A stretch of DNA of 64,000 bases, from contig CM046882.1 in NCBI GenBank assembly GCA_025667525.1, positions 505,060,792 through 505,124,791 of the forward strand. Direction: 5' to 3'. This DNA is from Glebionis coronaria. Its lineage: Eukaryota > Streptophyta > Magnoliopsida > Asterales > Asteraceae. The translations under genes were made by a program, and so were the position numbers. The notes under the pieces were generated by a model. That model was given only the letters and a program-made list of their open reading frames with translations, searched no databases and was not told the DNA's origin. Positions 24,347 to 35,567 of this stretch are shown here, piece after piece (positions within the stretch are counted from its first letter, which is position 1; each line of letters starts with the position of its first letter).

Positions 24347-25257
24347 CATATGACTTTTTCTACTGAACATTTGTTTGATATTATTGATGTTTCAAATTTG
24401 AATATATCTGTTTCACACCCTAATGGTACTATTGAGCATGTTAAGCATGTTGGAAATTTTAAACTTTCAGATAAAATTACATTAAAAAATGTGTTGGTTG
24501 TCCCAGGTTATAAGGTCAGCCTTATATCTGTACACAAGTTGGTTAAAGATGATACGTTTGTTGTGTCTTTTACTAAGTGTAGATTTTTTGTCCACGATTC
24601 TTTTCAAAAGTTCTTTCTGGGGACTGGTAGTGAAAATAATGGACTTTACTTGTTTGATTCAGGTAGGAAGTTTACTAATAGTGTTATCACTAAGTGTTAT
24701 TTGTCTAAGTGTGTGTGGCATAACAGACTTGGTCATCCTTCTGACCAAGTCTTAGCTATTCTTAAGGATAAAATCCAACTTGATTCTACTAGTAATGTTC
24801 AGCCTTGTGATGTATGTCACATGGCCAAGCAAACAAGAGATCCTTTTCCTATAAGTGACCATAATACCAAAGCTTTGGGTGATATTGTTCACCTGGATGT
24901 TTGGGGTCCTTATAGAGTAAAAAGTAAAGATGGATTTAGATTCTTTCTTACTATTGTTGATGACTATACCAGGGCTGTGTGGTTATACATGCTTAAAGGC
25001 AAATGAGGTTTTTTATAAACTAATTGAGTTTTTTCAATCTAATCAAAAATCAGTTTGATGTTTCTATCAAAGTCTTTAGAAGTGATAATGGAACTGAGTT
25101 TATTAATCATAAATTTGAAGATTTTACTAAGGCTAATGAGATTATTCATCAAACTACTTGTGTGTATACTCCACAGCAAAATGGTATAGCTGAACGTAAG
25201 CATAGACATTTGCTTAATGTTGCTAGAGCCCTCATGTTTCAGGGGGATTACCTTTGA
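24347..25257 (+). pseudogene. C2 protease, pre-integrase and integrase core, two frameshifts
   Basis: Continues from the protease stop in the same frame: protease body (LKNVLVVPGYKVSLISV), pre-integrase VWHNRLGHPSDQ, integrase zinc region (CDVCHMAKQ), and the first catalytic Asp in HLDVWGP. At about 25002-25005 one base is missing in an A-run, and the frame moves on to RSDNGTEF (second Asp) and NGIAERKHR (Glu). At about 25243 another one-base loss in a G-run moves it again into the RT frame. All three catalytic residues survive. Two homopolymer losses so close together could also be read errors. Confidence 0.9.
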
Positions 25258-27656
25258 ACATGTGGCCTGAATCTATTCTTACTGCTGTTTATCTGATTAA
25301 CAGGATTCCTAGCTCAGTTCTCTCTGGAAAAAGTCCTTATGAAATGATTTATAATGTGGAACCTAATATCTTTCATTTAAAAAGTTTTGGGTGTCTTTGT
25401 TTTAGTACTGTGCTTAATAATGTGGATAAGTTTGCTGCTAGGTCTGAAAAGTGTGTGTTCATTGGGTATTCTTTTACTAAAAAGGGTTATAAATTGTTTG
25501 GTCTCGAGTCAAAAACTGTCTTCTTTTCAAGAGATGTCAAGTTTTATGAAACAGTTTTTCCATTCAAAAATGATGTTTGTAAGAGTGATTTGATCTTTGA
25601 AGATCAGGGTATAAACAGTTTAAATATTTTTGACTTAGTAGTAAACAAATCTGATGATCCCTATGATGATATGAGAGATGTAAGTTTAAGAGATAGAGGT
25701 AGCATTTCAAAAGAGTCTGTCTTAGCTGATAAAGTATCAACTGATACTCCTATCATTGTTACCAGTCATTCTCAGGGGTCAGAGTCTATGACTAATAAAG
25801 AACATTGTCTTGGAAACCAGAATGACTTAGGCAGTAACGAGGCTAATGATTTAGATCATAATGTTGCCCTTAATGATGAAAATTATGAGTCTGAGGGTAA
25901 GGATTTTATAGAATTTAATCAACTTTTTCAAAATAGTCCAGAGAAGGCTGAGCTAAGAAGATCTAGTAGACCACATAAGCTTCCTACTAAACTTGGTGAT
26001 TATGTGCTTGATAAAAGAGTTAAATATGATATTAATACTGTGGTGAACTACAACAACTTGTCTATTCATAATTTTGTGTTCACTAATAACTTGAATAAAA
26101 TACATGAACCTAAGTCTTATGATGAGGCTACCAAAGACCCTAGGTGGGTTGAGACAATGAATGAGGAAATGGAGGCACTTAATAGAAATAATACATGGGT
26201 TATAGTTGATCTACCTCAAGGTAGAGAACCTGTAGCATGTAAATGGTTATGGAAAGTGGAGTATAAATCTAGTGGAGATGTTGAAAGATTTAAAGCTAGG
26301 GTTGTAGCTATAGGTTTTAGTCAAAAAGAAGGAATTGACTATGAAGAAACATTTTCACCAGTTGTGAAAATTGTGACTGTTAGGTGTCTTCTTTCTGTTG
26401 TTGTGCACAATAATTGGCATGTTTATCAGTTAGATGTGAATAATGCCTTTCTGTATGGAGATTTAGATGAAGAAATTTTTATGAATCTTCCTGAAGGATA
26501 TGGTTCTAACTCAAACAAGGTGTGCAAGCTAACTAAGTCTTTATATGGGTTAAAACAGGCACCTAGGAAATGGAATGAAAAGTTAACAAGTGTGTTAATT
26601 GAAAATGGTTTTTGTCAAAGTAAAAGTGATGTTTCTTTGTTTACTAAGACTGAGAATGAGTTTTTTTGTTGCTCTGCTGTTTATGTTGATGATATTATCA
26701 TAACAGGGAACAATGAAAGTATTTTCAATGACTTTAAAGAATATTTGAGTTCTAAATTTAAAATAAAAGACCTTGGGAAACTCAAATATTTTTGGGGCAT
26801 TGAAGTACTTGATACAGACTCAGGATTATGTCTTAATCAAAGAAAATATTGTCTTGAATTACTATCTGAGTATGGAATGTTGGCTTGTAAGCCAGCTAAA
26901 GCTCCTATACCAGATCCTTCTAAGAAAAGAAAGAATCTTGTTGAAAATGAGGTTGATACTATTCTTGATAATAAAACATGTTATCAAAAGATTGTTGGCA
27001 AATTGATATATCTGACTTTAACAAGACCAGATATTGCTTATGATGTTCACTGTTTAAGTCAGTTTATGCATGCTCCTTATAAATCTCATCTGAAACTGGC
27101 TTTTCATGTGCTTAGATACCTTAAAGGGTCTCCTGGAACTGGTATATCTTTTGAAAAACATAGCAATCTGAATCTTAATGCTTTTGTAGATTCAGATTGG
27201 GCTAAGTGTAAGATTACTAGAAAATCTGTTACTGGATATACTGTATATCTGGGTGATAATCTTGTGTCTTGGAAAAGTAAGAAACAATCTGTTATAGCTA
27301 AATCTTCAGCTGAAGCTGAATATAGGGCTATGAACACTGTTACTTGTGAAATCATGTGGATACTTAAGATTATGAAAGATCTTAAGGTGAATATTGCCTT
27401 ACCTGTGCCAATCAGTTGTGATAGTAGTTCTGCAATTCAAATTGCAGCCAATCCTGTATTTCATGAGAGAACTAAACACTTTGAAATTGACTTATATTTC
27501 TTAAGAGAAAAGGTGTCTGCAGGTTTGATCAAAACTATTAAGATCAAATCTGAAGATAATGTTGCAGACTTGTTTACCAAAGGGTTGTCTATCGAAGATC
27601 ACAATTCTTTTTGTGATATGTTGAAGCTTGTTGATCTCTATCACAAGTCAACTTAA
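25254..27656 (+). CDS. C2 integrase C-terminus, reverse transcriptase and RNase H (intact frame)
   Basis: An 800-codon open frame. The integrase C-terminal region (FGCLCFSTV, CVFIGYSFTKKGYKLF) leads into an acidic linker, then reverse transcriptase: WKVEYKSSGDVERFKARVVA, QLDVNNAFLYGDLDEEIFM, YGLKQAPRKWNEKL, and the catalytic YVDDIIITG. RNase H follows (DSDWAKCKITRKSVTGY, SSAEAEYRAM) and the element ends KHFEIDLYFLREKV...ADLFTKGL. RT copies the element RNA into DNA inside particles; RNase H degrades the template. All visible catalytic boxes are intact. It has no own start (in life part of the gag-pol polyprotein); the coordinates mark the open frame. Confidence 0.92.
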   Translation: MNMWPESILTAVYLINRIPSSVLSGKSPYEMIYNVEPNIFHLKSFGCLCFSTVLNNVDKFAARSEKCVFIGYSFTKKGYKLFGLESKTVFFSRDVKFYETVFPFKNDVCKSDLIFEDQGINSLNIFDLVVNKSDDPYDDMRDVSLRDRGSISKESVLADKVSTDTPIIVTSHSQGSESMTNKEHCLGNQNDLGSNEANDLDHNVALNDENYESEGKDFIEFNQLFQNSPEKAELRRSSRPHKLPTKLGDYVLDKRVKYDINTVVNYNNLSIHNFVFTNNLNKIHEPKSYDEATKDPRWVETMNEEMEALNRNNTWVIVDLPQGREPVACKWLWKVEYKSSGDVERFKARVVAIGFSQKEGIDYEETFSPVVKIVTVRCLLSVVVHNNWHVYQLDVNNAFLYGDLDEEIFMNLPEGYGSNSNKVCKLTKSLYGLKQAPRKWNEKLTSVLIENGFCQSKSDVSLFTKTENEFFCCSAVYVDDIIITGNNESIFNDFKEYLSSKFKIKDLGKLKYFWGIEVLDTDSGLCLNQRKYCLELLSEYGMLACKPAKAPIPDPSKKRKNLVENEVDTILDNKTCYQKIVGKLIYLTLTRPDIAYDVHCLSQFMHAPYKSHLKLAFHVLRYLKGSPGTGISFEKHSNLNLNAFVDSDWAKCKITRKSVTGYTVYLGDNLVSWKSKKQSVIAKSSAEAEYRAMNTVTCEIMWILKIMKDLKVNIALPVPISCDSSSAIQIAANPVFHERTKHFEIDLYFLREKVSAGLIKTIKIKSEDNVADLFTKGLSIEDHNSFCDMLKLVDLYHKST

Positions 27657-27663
27657 GAGGGGG
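27655..27663 (+). promoter_or_regulatory. C2 polypurine tract
   Basis: AAGAGGGGG abuts the 3' LTR start, overlapping the RT/RNase H stop codon. Confidence 0.85.
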
Positions 27664-28127
27664 TATTAACAAGTAAGTTGGCAGGTTGTTATAAGTTGGA
27701 GGGTAAGTAAGGTAACTTTTTCCTTTTATATTTTTTGTCTTGTATATTTTTGTTTCAGTTTGGCAGGTTGCTTAAAGGCTGAGGGCTAAATATGACAAGC
27801 AGTGGAAACTCACGTCAACCCTAGTCTTTGGACTATATATTCATCGCATTTTAGTTAGCTTATTCATTCTGTTTGTTAGCTTTTCATCTCTCACTTTGTG
27901 TACTCCGTCATTGTTGATACTTGGAGTTCTGGTTTTGATATTTGTTTGTGTATATTGATCTTGGTTTGTATGATCAGTAATACACTTATTGTTTTCTTTC
28001 TGATTTGTAAGTACTATCAAAAAGCTAGGTATCACATTTGAAATGATAGCCTAACGCAGTTTAATAAAATAAAAGAGGAGGTTGGTTGAATTACTAGATT
28101 GTTGATTTTGTTTTATAAAATCGAATA
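27664..28127 (+). repeat. C2 3' LTR
   Basis: 464 bp, same length as the 5' LTR with about 11 substitutions and no indels, ending CGAATA before the CATAA duplication. Confidence 0.95.
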
Positions 28128-28134
28128 CATAAAC

Positions 28135-28202
28135 ACTTATCCGTATGTGTCTAAAGTGTTTCTACATTACTTATCCGTATGTGTCTAAAGTGTTTCTACA
28201 TT
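28135..28202 (+). repeat. 34-bp perfect tandem duplication
   Basis: ACTTATCCGTATGTGTCTAA... occurs twice head to tail (28135-28168, 28169-28202) immediately beyond the C2 target site. Confidence 0.9.
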
Positions 28203-30480
28203 TCGACAACAGACCTTCTTCTGGATTGTAGATGAATCAATGTCAACATAATAACTCCTTCACCAGCAAATACATAAAATAATGAGCAACGTTAATTATT
28301 ACTGTATGATACAAACTATTTTAATTCTTAGTTGGTACCAAAGGGCCTTTGCATAAGGTGTCTTTTAAATGTGCCAATATTATTGTATGACGCTGGTTTT
28401 GCGTATCTCCAAAAAAGTCAAGATTTTAAATAAACATAAAATGTTTCAAAAACAATTACAGTAATTTTCTTTGCACTCTTGGAGACTTTTGACCAATTTT
28501 TTAAAACTCGGTTCAACTTTTCCGATTGAACCGGTCGACCGGTAACCGGCAATGGCATCGAGTTGTCACAAGCCGGTTTAATGAGTATTTATGAGAACGA
28601 AGATGGTATCCCTCATGGTATTGAACATATAAGTTTTTTTTGAACCGGCACGTTTATTTGCAATTCAATCAGACTTTTGCTTTACAGTTCGAGCACATAA
28701 AATTGTCGGATGGGGGCCATCTAGTGAAAATGGTCTGGTCACAAAAACCGTGTTTCCATCAAATCAGATATGCATGTTTATGTTACTATTAGTAATAACT
28801 TTTCTACTTTCTAAAAAATTACAAACAAAAATTTGTATTTTTTTTTCCTTTTATCTCTCAGTTTACAGTCAAACATAAATTTTGATTCGGTATTTTTATC
28901 TATTTATTAATTTTAACCTATTAAACTTTATAATTTTCATATATTTTGAGAGGTAGTAATAACCTTCACCCTCTAAATATTCATTTGTTAACTATATTAA
29001 TTATTCCTTAAGTTTCGATCTCATCTTTAATAATGGTTCCTTCACTACAGTGTCCGTTCTGAATAAAATATACTACCGTAGTTGTTATCAAATTGCATGA
29101 TATCTATTGCTAAACAAATTGAACACGAGCTTTAAGTTATTTAACATGACATCGAGTCACCGAACTAACTATTCCTAATCCTATCATGAAACTACACGAT
29201 TCTTTTTAAGATTTTATCCTTATTTAACTTTTTTAGGTGACGACTATACTTTAATATATACGACCCAGTGACCCACATATAACTTTAGCATGTTCATATT
29301 ATATATTAGTAATGGGGGACCGTATGGGTCGATCGAACATATCTGTTTTGTGGATGCCATGCAAAGGGCCTGGACCTTTGTCTTCCATAAATAATGCTTC
29401 AATGTAGACATGTAGTAACCAACATCTAATTTAAATATTGAATCCATGATTACACGTGAAGCTGAAAATAATATAAAATTATAAACTACGTAGTATATTT
29501 TTATGTCAATCTCCTCTAGACACTTCTGTTGTCGCTTTGAGAAGTGTCTATTTATAATTGGATTTTGATTTGGAGTTTTTAGGTTGGGCTTCGTTTTAGT
29601 TCCTTTTGTTTAAAGAGTAACATTGATGTATTATCTTGATTATAATACAAGTAATATAATCCAATGCAATCTTTTAATATACGAGATGGACGATCCTTGC
29701 ATTGGGGTGATGATGATCTGTACTGGCCTCACAGAAAGGGCCAAAGATAAGATCTTTAATTTGTGGTTAGATTAAGGTGTTGCGTGTACCACAAGGATGC
29801 TAATTAAGAAGATCATACTTCTCATTTCCATTTTTGGTTTCTCTTTAGGAAGATAGTGACCGCATGCTTGTTTTGTTGTTCAATAGAGCACTAGTGATAT
29901 TACAAGTAGGATGGCAGAAGCAATCGAAACTGATGGGAAAATCGAAACCCGAACCGATTGGATCAGGTTCGGAGTCGAATTGACAGGTTTGGATACGGGT
30001 TCGAGTTGAAATGTTATTTTTTCCGCGGGTACGCTTTTGAGTACGAATACCTGCTATATTTACTTGTACTCGTATCCGTACCCGTTTACCTGAATCTGTA
30101 CTCGTTTTTATTGCTATTTTATACGGTATAAGTTTTAAATTTGTGTGGAATAAAAGACGAAAATTGTAGAACAAATTAGATGATCGTATTAGTTAAATTT
30201 TGTATGCATTAAAATGTTTGTGGTCAAACATATTTGAATTTTATATTTCTAAAATAAAACCATGATTTATTCAATACATTAAATTGCATGATATGATATT
30301 GAATTAATATTCTTTAGTTTTTTAAAACCATTAAAATTATATTATGGTATTTTGGACGTTTTCTGATGACGTATAGTGCCCGGCCGGGTCATGAACCCGG
30401 CCCGCGGGTACTACCCGTATTCGGCCCATCACAAGTGGGTTGCAATCGTGTCATTTGAGACTATGGGTTTCGGATGAACA
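28203..30480. other. Degenerate non-coding DNA
   Basis: No gene is supported. 28495-28600 and 29935-30110 hold ACCGGT/CGGTTT-rich patches like decayed MITEs, and 30370-30440 is a GGCCGGGTCATGAACCCGGCC palindromic patch. Frames here are short and lack domain motifs. Confidence 0.5.
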
Positions 30481-30489
30481 GTGGCCGCA

Positions 30490-30942
30490 CTAGTCATGTG
30501 CGGCCATGGCCCGGCATGGCCGGATCAGGGTTAGACAGAATCACAACCTAATTAGAATTGTGATTTACCCTAAAGTATAGGATATACACTAACCGTAATT
30601 AGAAGATAACAATCAACTAATCATGATACTTATCCTTTACTTGGGGCCAAAACTTTGGTAAAAGCCCACTAGGGTTTTACCGCCTATATAAGGAACCCCT
30701 AAGGTTTCCACAAAGGTATCATATTCTTCACTCTCACATATCACGTGATATTAACCCTAAACCGATTACTTATTCTCACGTCGGAGTCTAATCGTGGGAT
30801 ACCTTCCCACGGTAATCCTAACAGCGTGTTTCTTTAGTGTGCAGGATCTCAAACCAAAGTTCACTTGGTGCAAAAGCCGGAGCCGAGATACCCGAATTAA
30901 GCCTAATTCGGGTCAAGCTAGGATCATCCAACTTTTGTATCA
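30490..30942 (+). repeat. G1 5' LTR (left limit approximate)
   Basis: The right end is GTATCA at 30942, six bases before the PBS. The left end is inferred from a TG near 30496 in a GC-rich inverted stretch (TGGCCGCAC...GTGCGGCCA). TATA-like CTATATAAGG near 30683. Confidence 0.45.
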
Positions 30943-30948
30943 AAAAGT

Positions 30949-30966
30949 TGGCGCCATCCGTGGGAC
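30949..30966 (+). promoter_or_regulatory. G1 primer-binding site
   Basis: TGGCGCCATCCGTGGGAC follows the LTR end. TTGGCGCC...GTGGGA is the recurrent PBS of plant Tat elements. Confidence 0.65.
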
Positions 30967-30991
30967 CCTACACTAAACTCAAACTCTACTG

Positions 30992-32564
30992 ATGACGAAG
31001 GGAAGTCCTTATCAGGGAAACCTAAGGAACGTCAATGCGGGGAACAGAAAATCGGGGGGAGACGTCCCCATAACCCTTACTCCACCTCTCACTGGGCAGG
31101 CCGGAGGGCCTAACAGCCGCAATACGGTACTCCAATCCCCTGGGGTGCAAGCACGTCCCTGAACACCCCACCACCCACTCTTACCTTGGACAAACCTAAG
31201 ACGGGGCCAACACCACACGCCCCCAACAAAGAAAAGCAAAGGCCACCCGCTGGAGAGATGGACCACGAGCTCACCTCACTCGATGATGAAGACATTGAGG
31301 GCGTGCTCACACAAAATATGAACATGATCATCCCTGCCATCACGGCAAGGTCGAATCTGGGGAGGAACCTCCAATCCAGACTCAATTTTAGCAGTGCCGC
31401 ACGGGACACTCCTCTTCAAACCCAAAAAAGACGAAGAAGACACCAGATCGAGGAACAACCTCCACTAGAGGAACGACCACGAGCACGGAATGTCTTCGAG
31501 CGCATAGGGGATCGAATTATGCAAGAATTGCAAGGGGCGCAAGGAGATTCAGATCATTCTGATGGATCAGTAGGGCGCACAACTCTGGAAACTACACAGA
31601 ACGATAATCGTCGCACTAGTGTGTTCAGGAGAATAGATCCGGGAGCAAAGAAAACAACCACCTCTTCTCATAAGAGTGGCTACTATAACCAATCAAGGGG
31701 TGGAGCAGGACCACCCTACCTTGATCCTTCAGGATCTGATTCGGATGATCATCACCCAAGGCGCCGTCGCACAAGGTATTCCTCCTTTGAACCATCAGAC
31801 GAGGAGGGAGGACGCTACGGGCACTCCCATTATCATACGGATGATGAAGAAGATCTCTCCCTACCATGGTGTAGTGAAAGAGAAGATGCCTTCACAACCC
31901 ATATATGGAACTACTCCGAGGACAAAAAGCGTCACATGCCGACGTGTGTCAAAACCTACGATGGATCTGGTGACTCAGACGACCATCTCAAAGTTTTCAC
32001 TGTACAAGCAAAAGTTGAACGATGGCTGATGCCTATTTGGAGCCAGATTTTTAATTCAACTTTGATCTGAAACGCTCGTGACTGGTTTGAAAAACTCCCT
32101 CACCGGAGCATCAATAGCTTCAACGAACTAGGCTCAACGTCTTGAAGAAACTACACTCAACGAAAGAAGTATAACAGAGATCCAGTCTCATGGCGACGGT
32201 CAAGCAGATGCACGGAGAGTCCGCGGAAGACTTCATAGAACGTTTCAAAGACGAATGCACGCGTATAAGAGCGTGCCTAGAAGTTCTCAAGATCTCCGAT
32301 TATATGCACACCATAACTGACAGGGAACTTATTAGGCGTCTCAATGAAAGGCGCACTGCGACGTTTGATGAGCTCATGAAAAGGGTTAGGAACTTTGTGG
32401 AGGGAGAGACTGTCGTGTCCGCAGCCTACCCACAAAGGGAAACCAAAGCTTTTGACCGAACGACCAGCCGAAAAGGCAGTCAAACAACCAAGGTAGCAGT
32501 AGGAGCTCATATTACAAAAATCAAGCGAAAGGAGGGCGGTCGAACGACAAGTTCACACCTCTAA
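30992..32564 (+). pseudogene. G1 gag, several frameshifts and stops
   Basis: The ATG at 30992 opens a short frame to about 31158; the frame then moves to 31170-32070, a basic and Ser/Asp-rich Gag N-terminus (RRRRHQIEEQPPLEERP, SDSDDHHPRRRRTR) ending in the Gag domain start (TYDGSGDSDDHLKVF). NARDWFEKLPHRSINSF and then, in another frame, 32190-32564 (HGESAEDFIERFKDEC, RELIRRLNERR) carry the rest of the Ty3 Gag domain. At least three shifts or stops break it. No CCHC knuckle is recognised before the protease. Confidence 0.8.
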
Positions 32565-32835
32565 AGATGACATATCGGGACATCCTACTGGGGCAGACTT
32601 TCCAAGGCCGCCCCCAATGACAACTCCTGTCGACCGACGTCAGGGGAACCGCTTTTGAGAAATCCATAACAACAAAGGTTATGGCACGGACGAGTGCATT
32701 CAGCTCAAGAAGCATGTTGAGTCGCTGATTAAATCAGGCAAACTCAAGCATCTGGTCAAGTACTGGAAGGACGGGAAGGATAACAAAAAGAATGATAAAA
32801 AAGATTTCCAGAAGGACAAGCCTACAACCACATTT

Positions 32836-33330
32836 ATGGTTCAGTCGTGGCAGCGTAGGAGAAAACATAAAATTAGCCAGAAATTTTCTCGCAGCAAGGA
32901 AATATCATTCCCTCCTATAACGGCAACCAGCGTGGCGGACGCGCCTCTTATGATTGAGGTGAACATTGGAAGCCACAACGTCTGCCGCATGTATGTTGAT
33001 GGAGGATCATCCGCGGAGATACTCTATGAACACTGTTTCATACAGTTGAAACCAGAAATCAAAAGCCAACTAATGCCGGCCACGTCGCCGCTTATTGGTT
33101 TTGGCGGAGATACCATTTGGCCAATAGGACAGTTACAATTGTTAGTAACTATCGGAGATAACAAAACTCAACTACAACATGGATGAACTTTATGGTTATA
33201 CGCTCGCATTCTCCGTATAATGGTATCATCGGGAGGCCGGGACTACTGGCCCTACGGGCAGTCCTGTCTACAGCACACGGTATGCTGAAATTCCCAGTCG
33301 GGAGGGGGGGGGGGGGTGGGGTGGGGGGGG
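32836..33330 (+). pseudogene. G1 aspartic protease
   Basis: The frame at 32836 holds MYVDGGSSAEILYEHCF, the Tat-type active site where DGGS replaces the usual DTGS. A shift near 33180 is followed by YNGIIGRPGLLALRAVLSTAH, the second conserved protease motif. The frame then runs into a G-homopolymer. Confidence 0.8.
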
Positions 33331-33336
33331 GGGGGG
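33303..33336 (+). repeat. Poly-G tract
   Basis: About 34 bases that are G except for two T. It lies between protease and RT coding sequence. It could form G-quadruplexes or be a sequencing or assembly artefact. Confidence 0.9.
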
Positions 33337-33446
33337 AAATCGTCACTATCTTAAATTTGATAGTACCACCATCATAATGTCATACCGTCACAACACCAGT
33401 ACAACCAACTCCTAGGAAGGAAGGGTTACCCCCGACGAATTGGAAG

Positions 33447-35002
33447 GTGGCTATCCACCCTGATTACCCAGAACAAGAAGTGGCCATCGGAGGAACTCTC
33501 TCCGATAAGGGTAGGAACTCTATGTGCTCCCTTCTTAAGGAAAACCTTGACGTGTTCGCATGGGAACCAAAGCACATGACAGGCGTGCCACACTCAGTTG
33601 CGGAACACAAGTTTAAGATCCGCCCGGGGTATCCTCCGGTAAGGCAAAAGAAGCGCGGACAAGCTCTAGAGCGCAGGAAGGTTATACTAGATGAAATAAA
33701 AAAGCTGGTTGAGGCAGGAATCATGCGGGAGGTTTATTACCATGAGTGGCTCTCCAATCCGATCATGGCCAAGAAACATGATGGAAGCTGATGCATGTGC
33801 ATGGATTTCACTGACTTGAACAAAGCTTGTCCGTAAGACTGCTATCCATTGTCGGAGATCGACTAGAAGGTCGAATCCATATGCGGGTACCCATTTAAGT
33901 GTTTCTTGGATGCGTATAAAGGTTATCACCAGATTCAGATCTCGGAGGAGGACGAGGAGAAGACTGCATTCCATACCAGTCAGGGTGTGTATTGTTATAC
34001 AAAAATGCCGGTTGGACTCAAGAATGCAGGCGCGACATATCAACGACTTGTTGATAAAGAGTTCGACTCACAAATTGGCCGTAACCTTGAAGTCTATTTT
34101 GATGACTTAGTTATAAAGAGCCACACGGAAGACGAGCTCCTCCGCGATGTCCAGGAGACATTCGATACCTTGAGAAAAATCAACATGAAATTAAATCCCA
34201 AAAAATGCACATTTGGAGCAACCGAAGGAATGTTCCTAGGGTACATGATAGACCAGACGACATCAAGCCTTGCCCTGATAAAACTGAGGCTGTGATACAG
34301 TTACCATCTTCTCGGACACTCAAGAAGGTACAGTCACTTAACGGAAAGTTGGTCGGGCTTAACAGGTTCCTCTCGAAATCCGTAGAGAAGTCACTTCCTT
34401 TGTTCAAAACACTCAATAAGTGCTTGAAGAAAGGGGATTTTCGCTGGACAAGAGAGGCGGAGGAGGCATTTGGACAGCTCAAGCAGCACCTAGCGGCTCT
34501 TCCGATGCTTTTCGCCCAGCGACCAAAGGAGGAGCTAACCATGTACCTATCTGCTACACACGGAGCAATAAGCGCCATCCTAATGACCGACCGGGACTCA
34601 GTTCAGACCCTGGTCTACTTCATAAGTAGAGCGTTGCAAGGACCGGAGGTAAATTATTCCCCGATGGAGAAGTTGGTCTTATCATTGGTTTATGCCACGA
34701 AAAGGTTGCGTCGCTACTTTTAGGCGCACCCAGTTGTGGTCATCACGGACCAACCAATTATACAGATGATCTCTAGACCAGACGTGGCAGGAAGACTGCA
34801 GAAGTGGAGCATCCTACTAGGGGAATATAGCATCTCTTATAGACCAAGAACAACCGTCAAAGGTCAAATCTTGGCAGATTTCATTATAGAGAAACCCGAG
34901 GAGGAAGTGCCAATGGCCCCAAAGGAAGAAATTCCAAAAGAACCGTGGGTCCTTTTCACATTGATGGATCTTCCAGCACGGATGGGTCAGGAGCAGGCCT
35001 CA
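33447..35002 (+). pseudogene. G1 reverse transcriptase and RNase H, start of second RNase H
   Basis: RT motifs in order: HKFKIRPGYPPVRQKKR, EAGIMREVYYHEWLSNP, MDFTDLNKACP, FLDAYKGYHQIQI, and the catalytic YFDDLVIKS (about 34095-34121). Stops fall at about 33789, 33834 and 33864 in one frame, and a shift at about 34245. RNase H follows (DFRWTREAEEAFGQLK, SATHGAISAILM, YFISRALQGPEVNY, then a stop at 34721, and SYRPRTTVKGQILADFI). A further shift reaches DGSSSTDGSGAGL, the opening of the accessory RNase H, cut at 35002. Confidence 0.85.
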
Positions 35003-35483
35003 TGTTGATCCCAATCTTAGATCGATTTAGCTTTGTGTTAACGAGATTTAATCGAGTTTAACACGTAGAGAAACTTTGTGTTAAAAACAATCTAAGTGTT
35101 ATGCGGAATTAACACTTAGAACAAAGAACAATGCTAAACACAATATAAACCAAACTTTCACTTCGATTGATAAAACTTGCGTACAATGAAAGTGTAGAAA
35201 ACGTATATCAAACCCTAATCTAAAGGTCTCCTTTTATAGGCACAAGGAGCCTTGTACAAAAAGTAAACGTGTCAACTATTCTAGAAGATATATTGAGATA
35301 AACATAGAAAATACAATATACATGCATATCTTCCTAACATATAAAAACGTGTTGACTAAGTAGATTGATATAGCTGAGATTTCCTTTGTCAGCGCTTGAA
35401 TTTGTCTTGTCAGTGCTCATTCTGTCAGCGCTTGAATTACTCTTGTCAGCGGCATTGTGAGTTAGCTAATTTTATACCCAACA
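35003..35483 (-). repeat. S1 3' LTR
   Basis: TGTTGATCC...CCCAACA, 481 bp, homologous to the solo LTR at 18128-18611. Preceded on the minus strand by the PPT. It contains four TGTCAGYG cores at 35387, 35408, 35423 and 35444. Confidence 0.9.
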
Positions 35484-35501
35484 ATCCTCCCCTAAACTTG
35501 A
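35484..35501 (-). promoter_or_regulatory. S1 polypurine tract
   Basis: Minus-strand TCAAGTTTAGGGGAGGAT directly precedes the LTR start TGTTGGG, as expected for the plus-strand primer. Confidence 0.85.
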
Positions 35502-35567
35502 TACTTATACTAACATTCAAGTTTCTGAATAAAAACAAAATACTAAGAGGATTCTTACAAACAAAAC

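Larger units (their letters stand above)
22115..28127 (+). mobile_element. Nearly complete Ty1/Copia element C2 with TA...TA LTR termini
   Basis: Two 464-bp LTRs (22115-22578, 27664-28127) enclose a PBS, gag, PR, IN, RT, RNase H and PPT. Perfect 5-bp target duplications CATAA flank it (22110-22114 and 28128-28132). The LTRs differ at about 11 positions (2.4%). LTRs start TATTAAC and end CGAATA rather than TG...CA. Three lesions break the polyprotein (one stop in PR, two one-base losses in homopolymers in IN), while RT/RNase H is an intact 800-codon frame. Confidence 0.95.
30490..35002 (+). mobile_element. Ty3 Tat-type element G1, 5' part, cut by S1
   Basis: A 5' LTR (about 30490-30942) with TATA-like CTATATAAGG near 30683 is followed by TTGGCGCCATCCGTGGGA, the PBS form seen in Tat-clade elements. 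Broken gag, protease (YVDGGSSAEILYEHCF), RT (YFDDLVIKS) and RNase H follow, then the first residues of a second RNase H (DGSSSTDGSGAGL), an accessory domain characteristic of Tat elements. Sequence stops at 35002 where the S1 LTR starts; integrase and the 3' LTR should resume to the right of S1, outside the window. Many stops and shifts make it the oldest layer of the nest. Confidence 0.85.

Noticed and set aside
30370..30440. G1 LTR start at the CCGGCCGGG palindrome
   Set aside because: The palindrome looks like a separate MITE-type patch; no TG start or target duplication could be tied to it.
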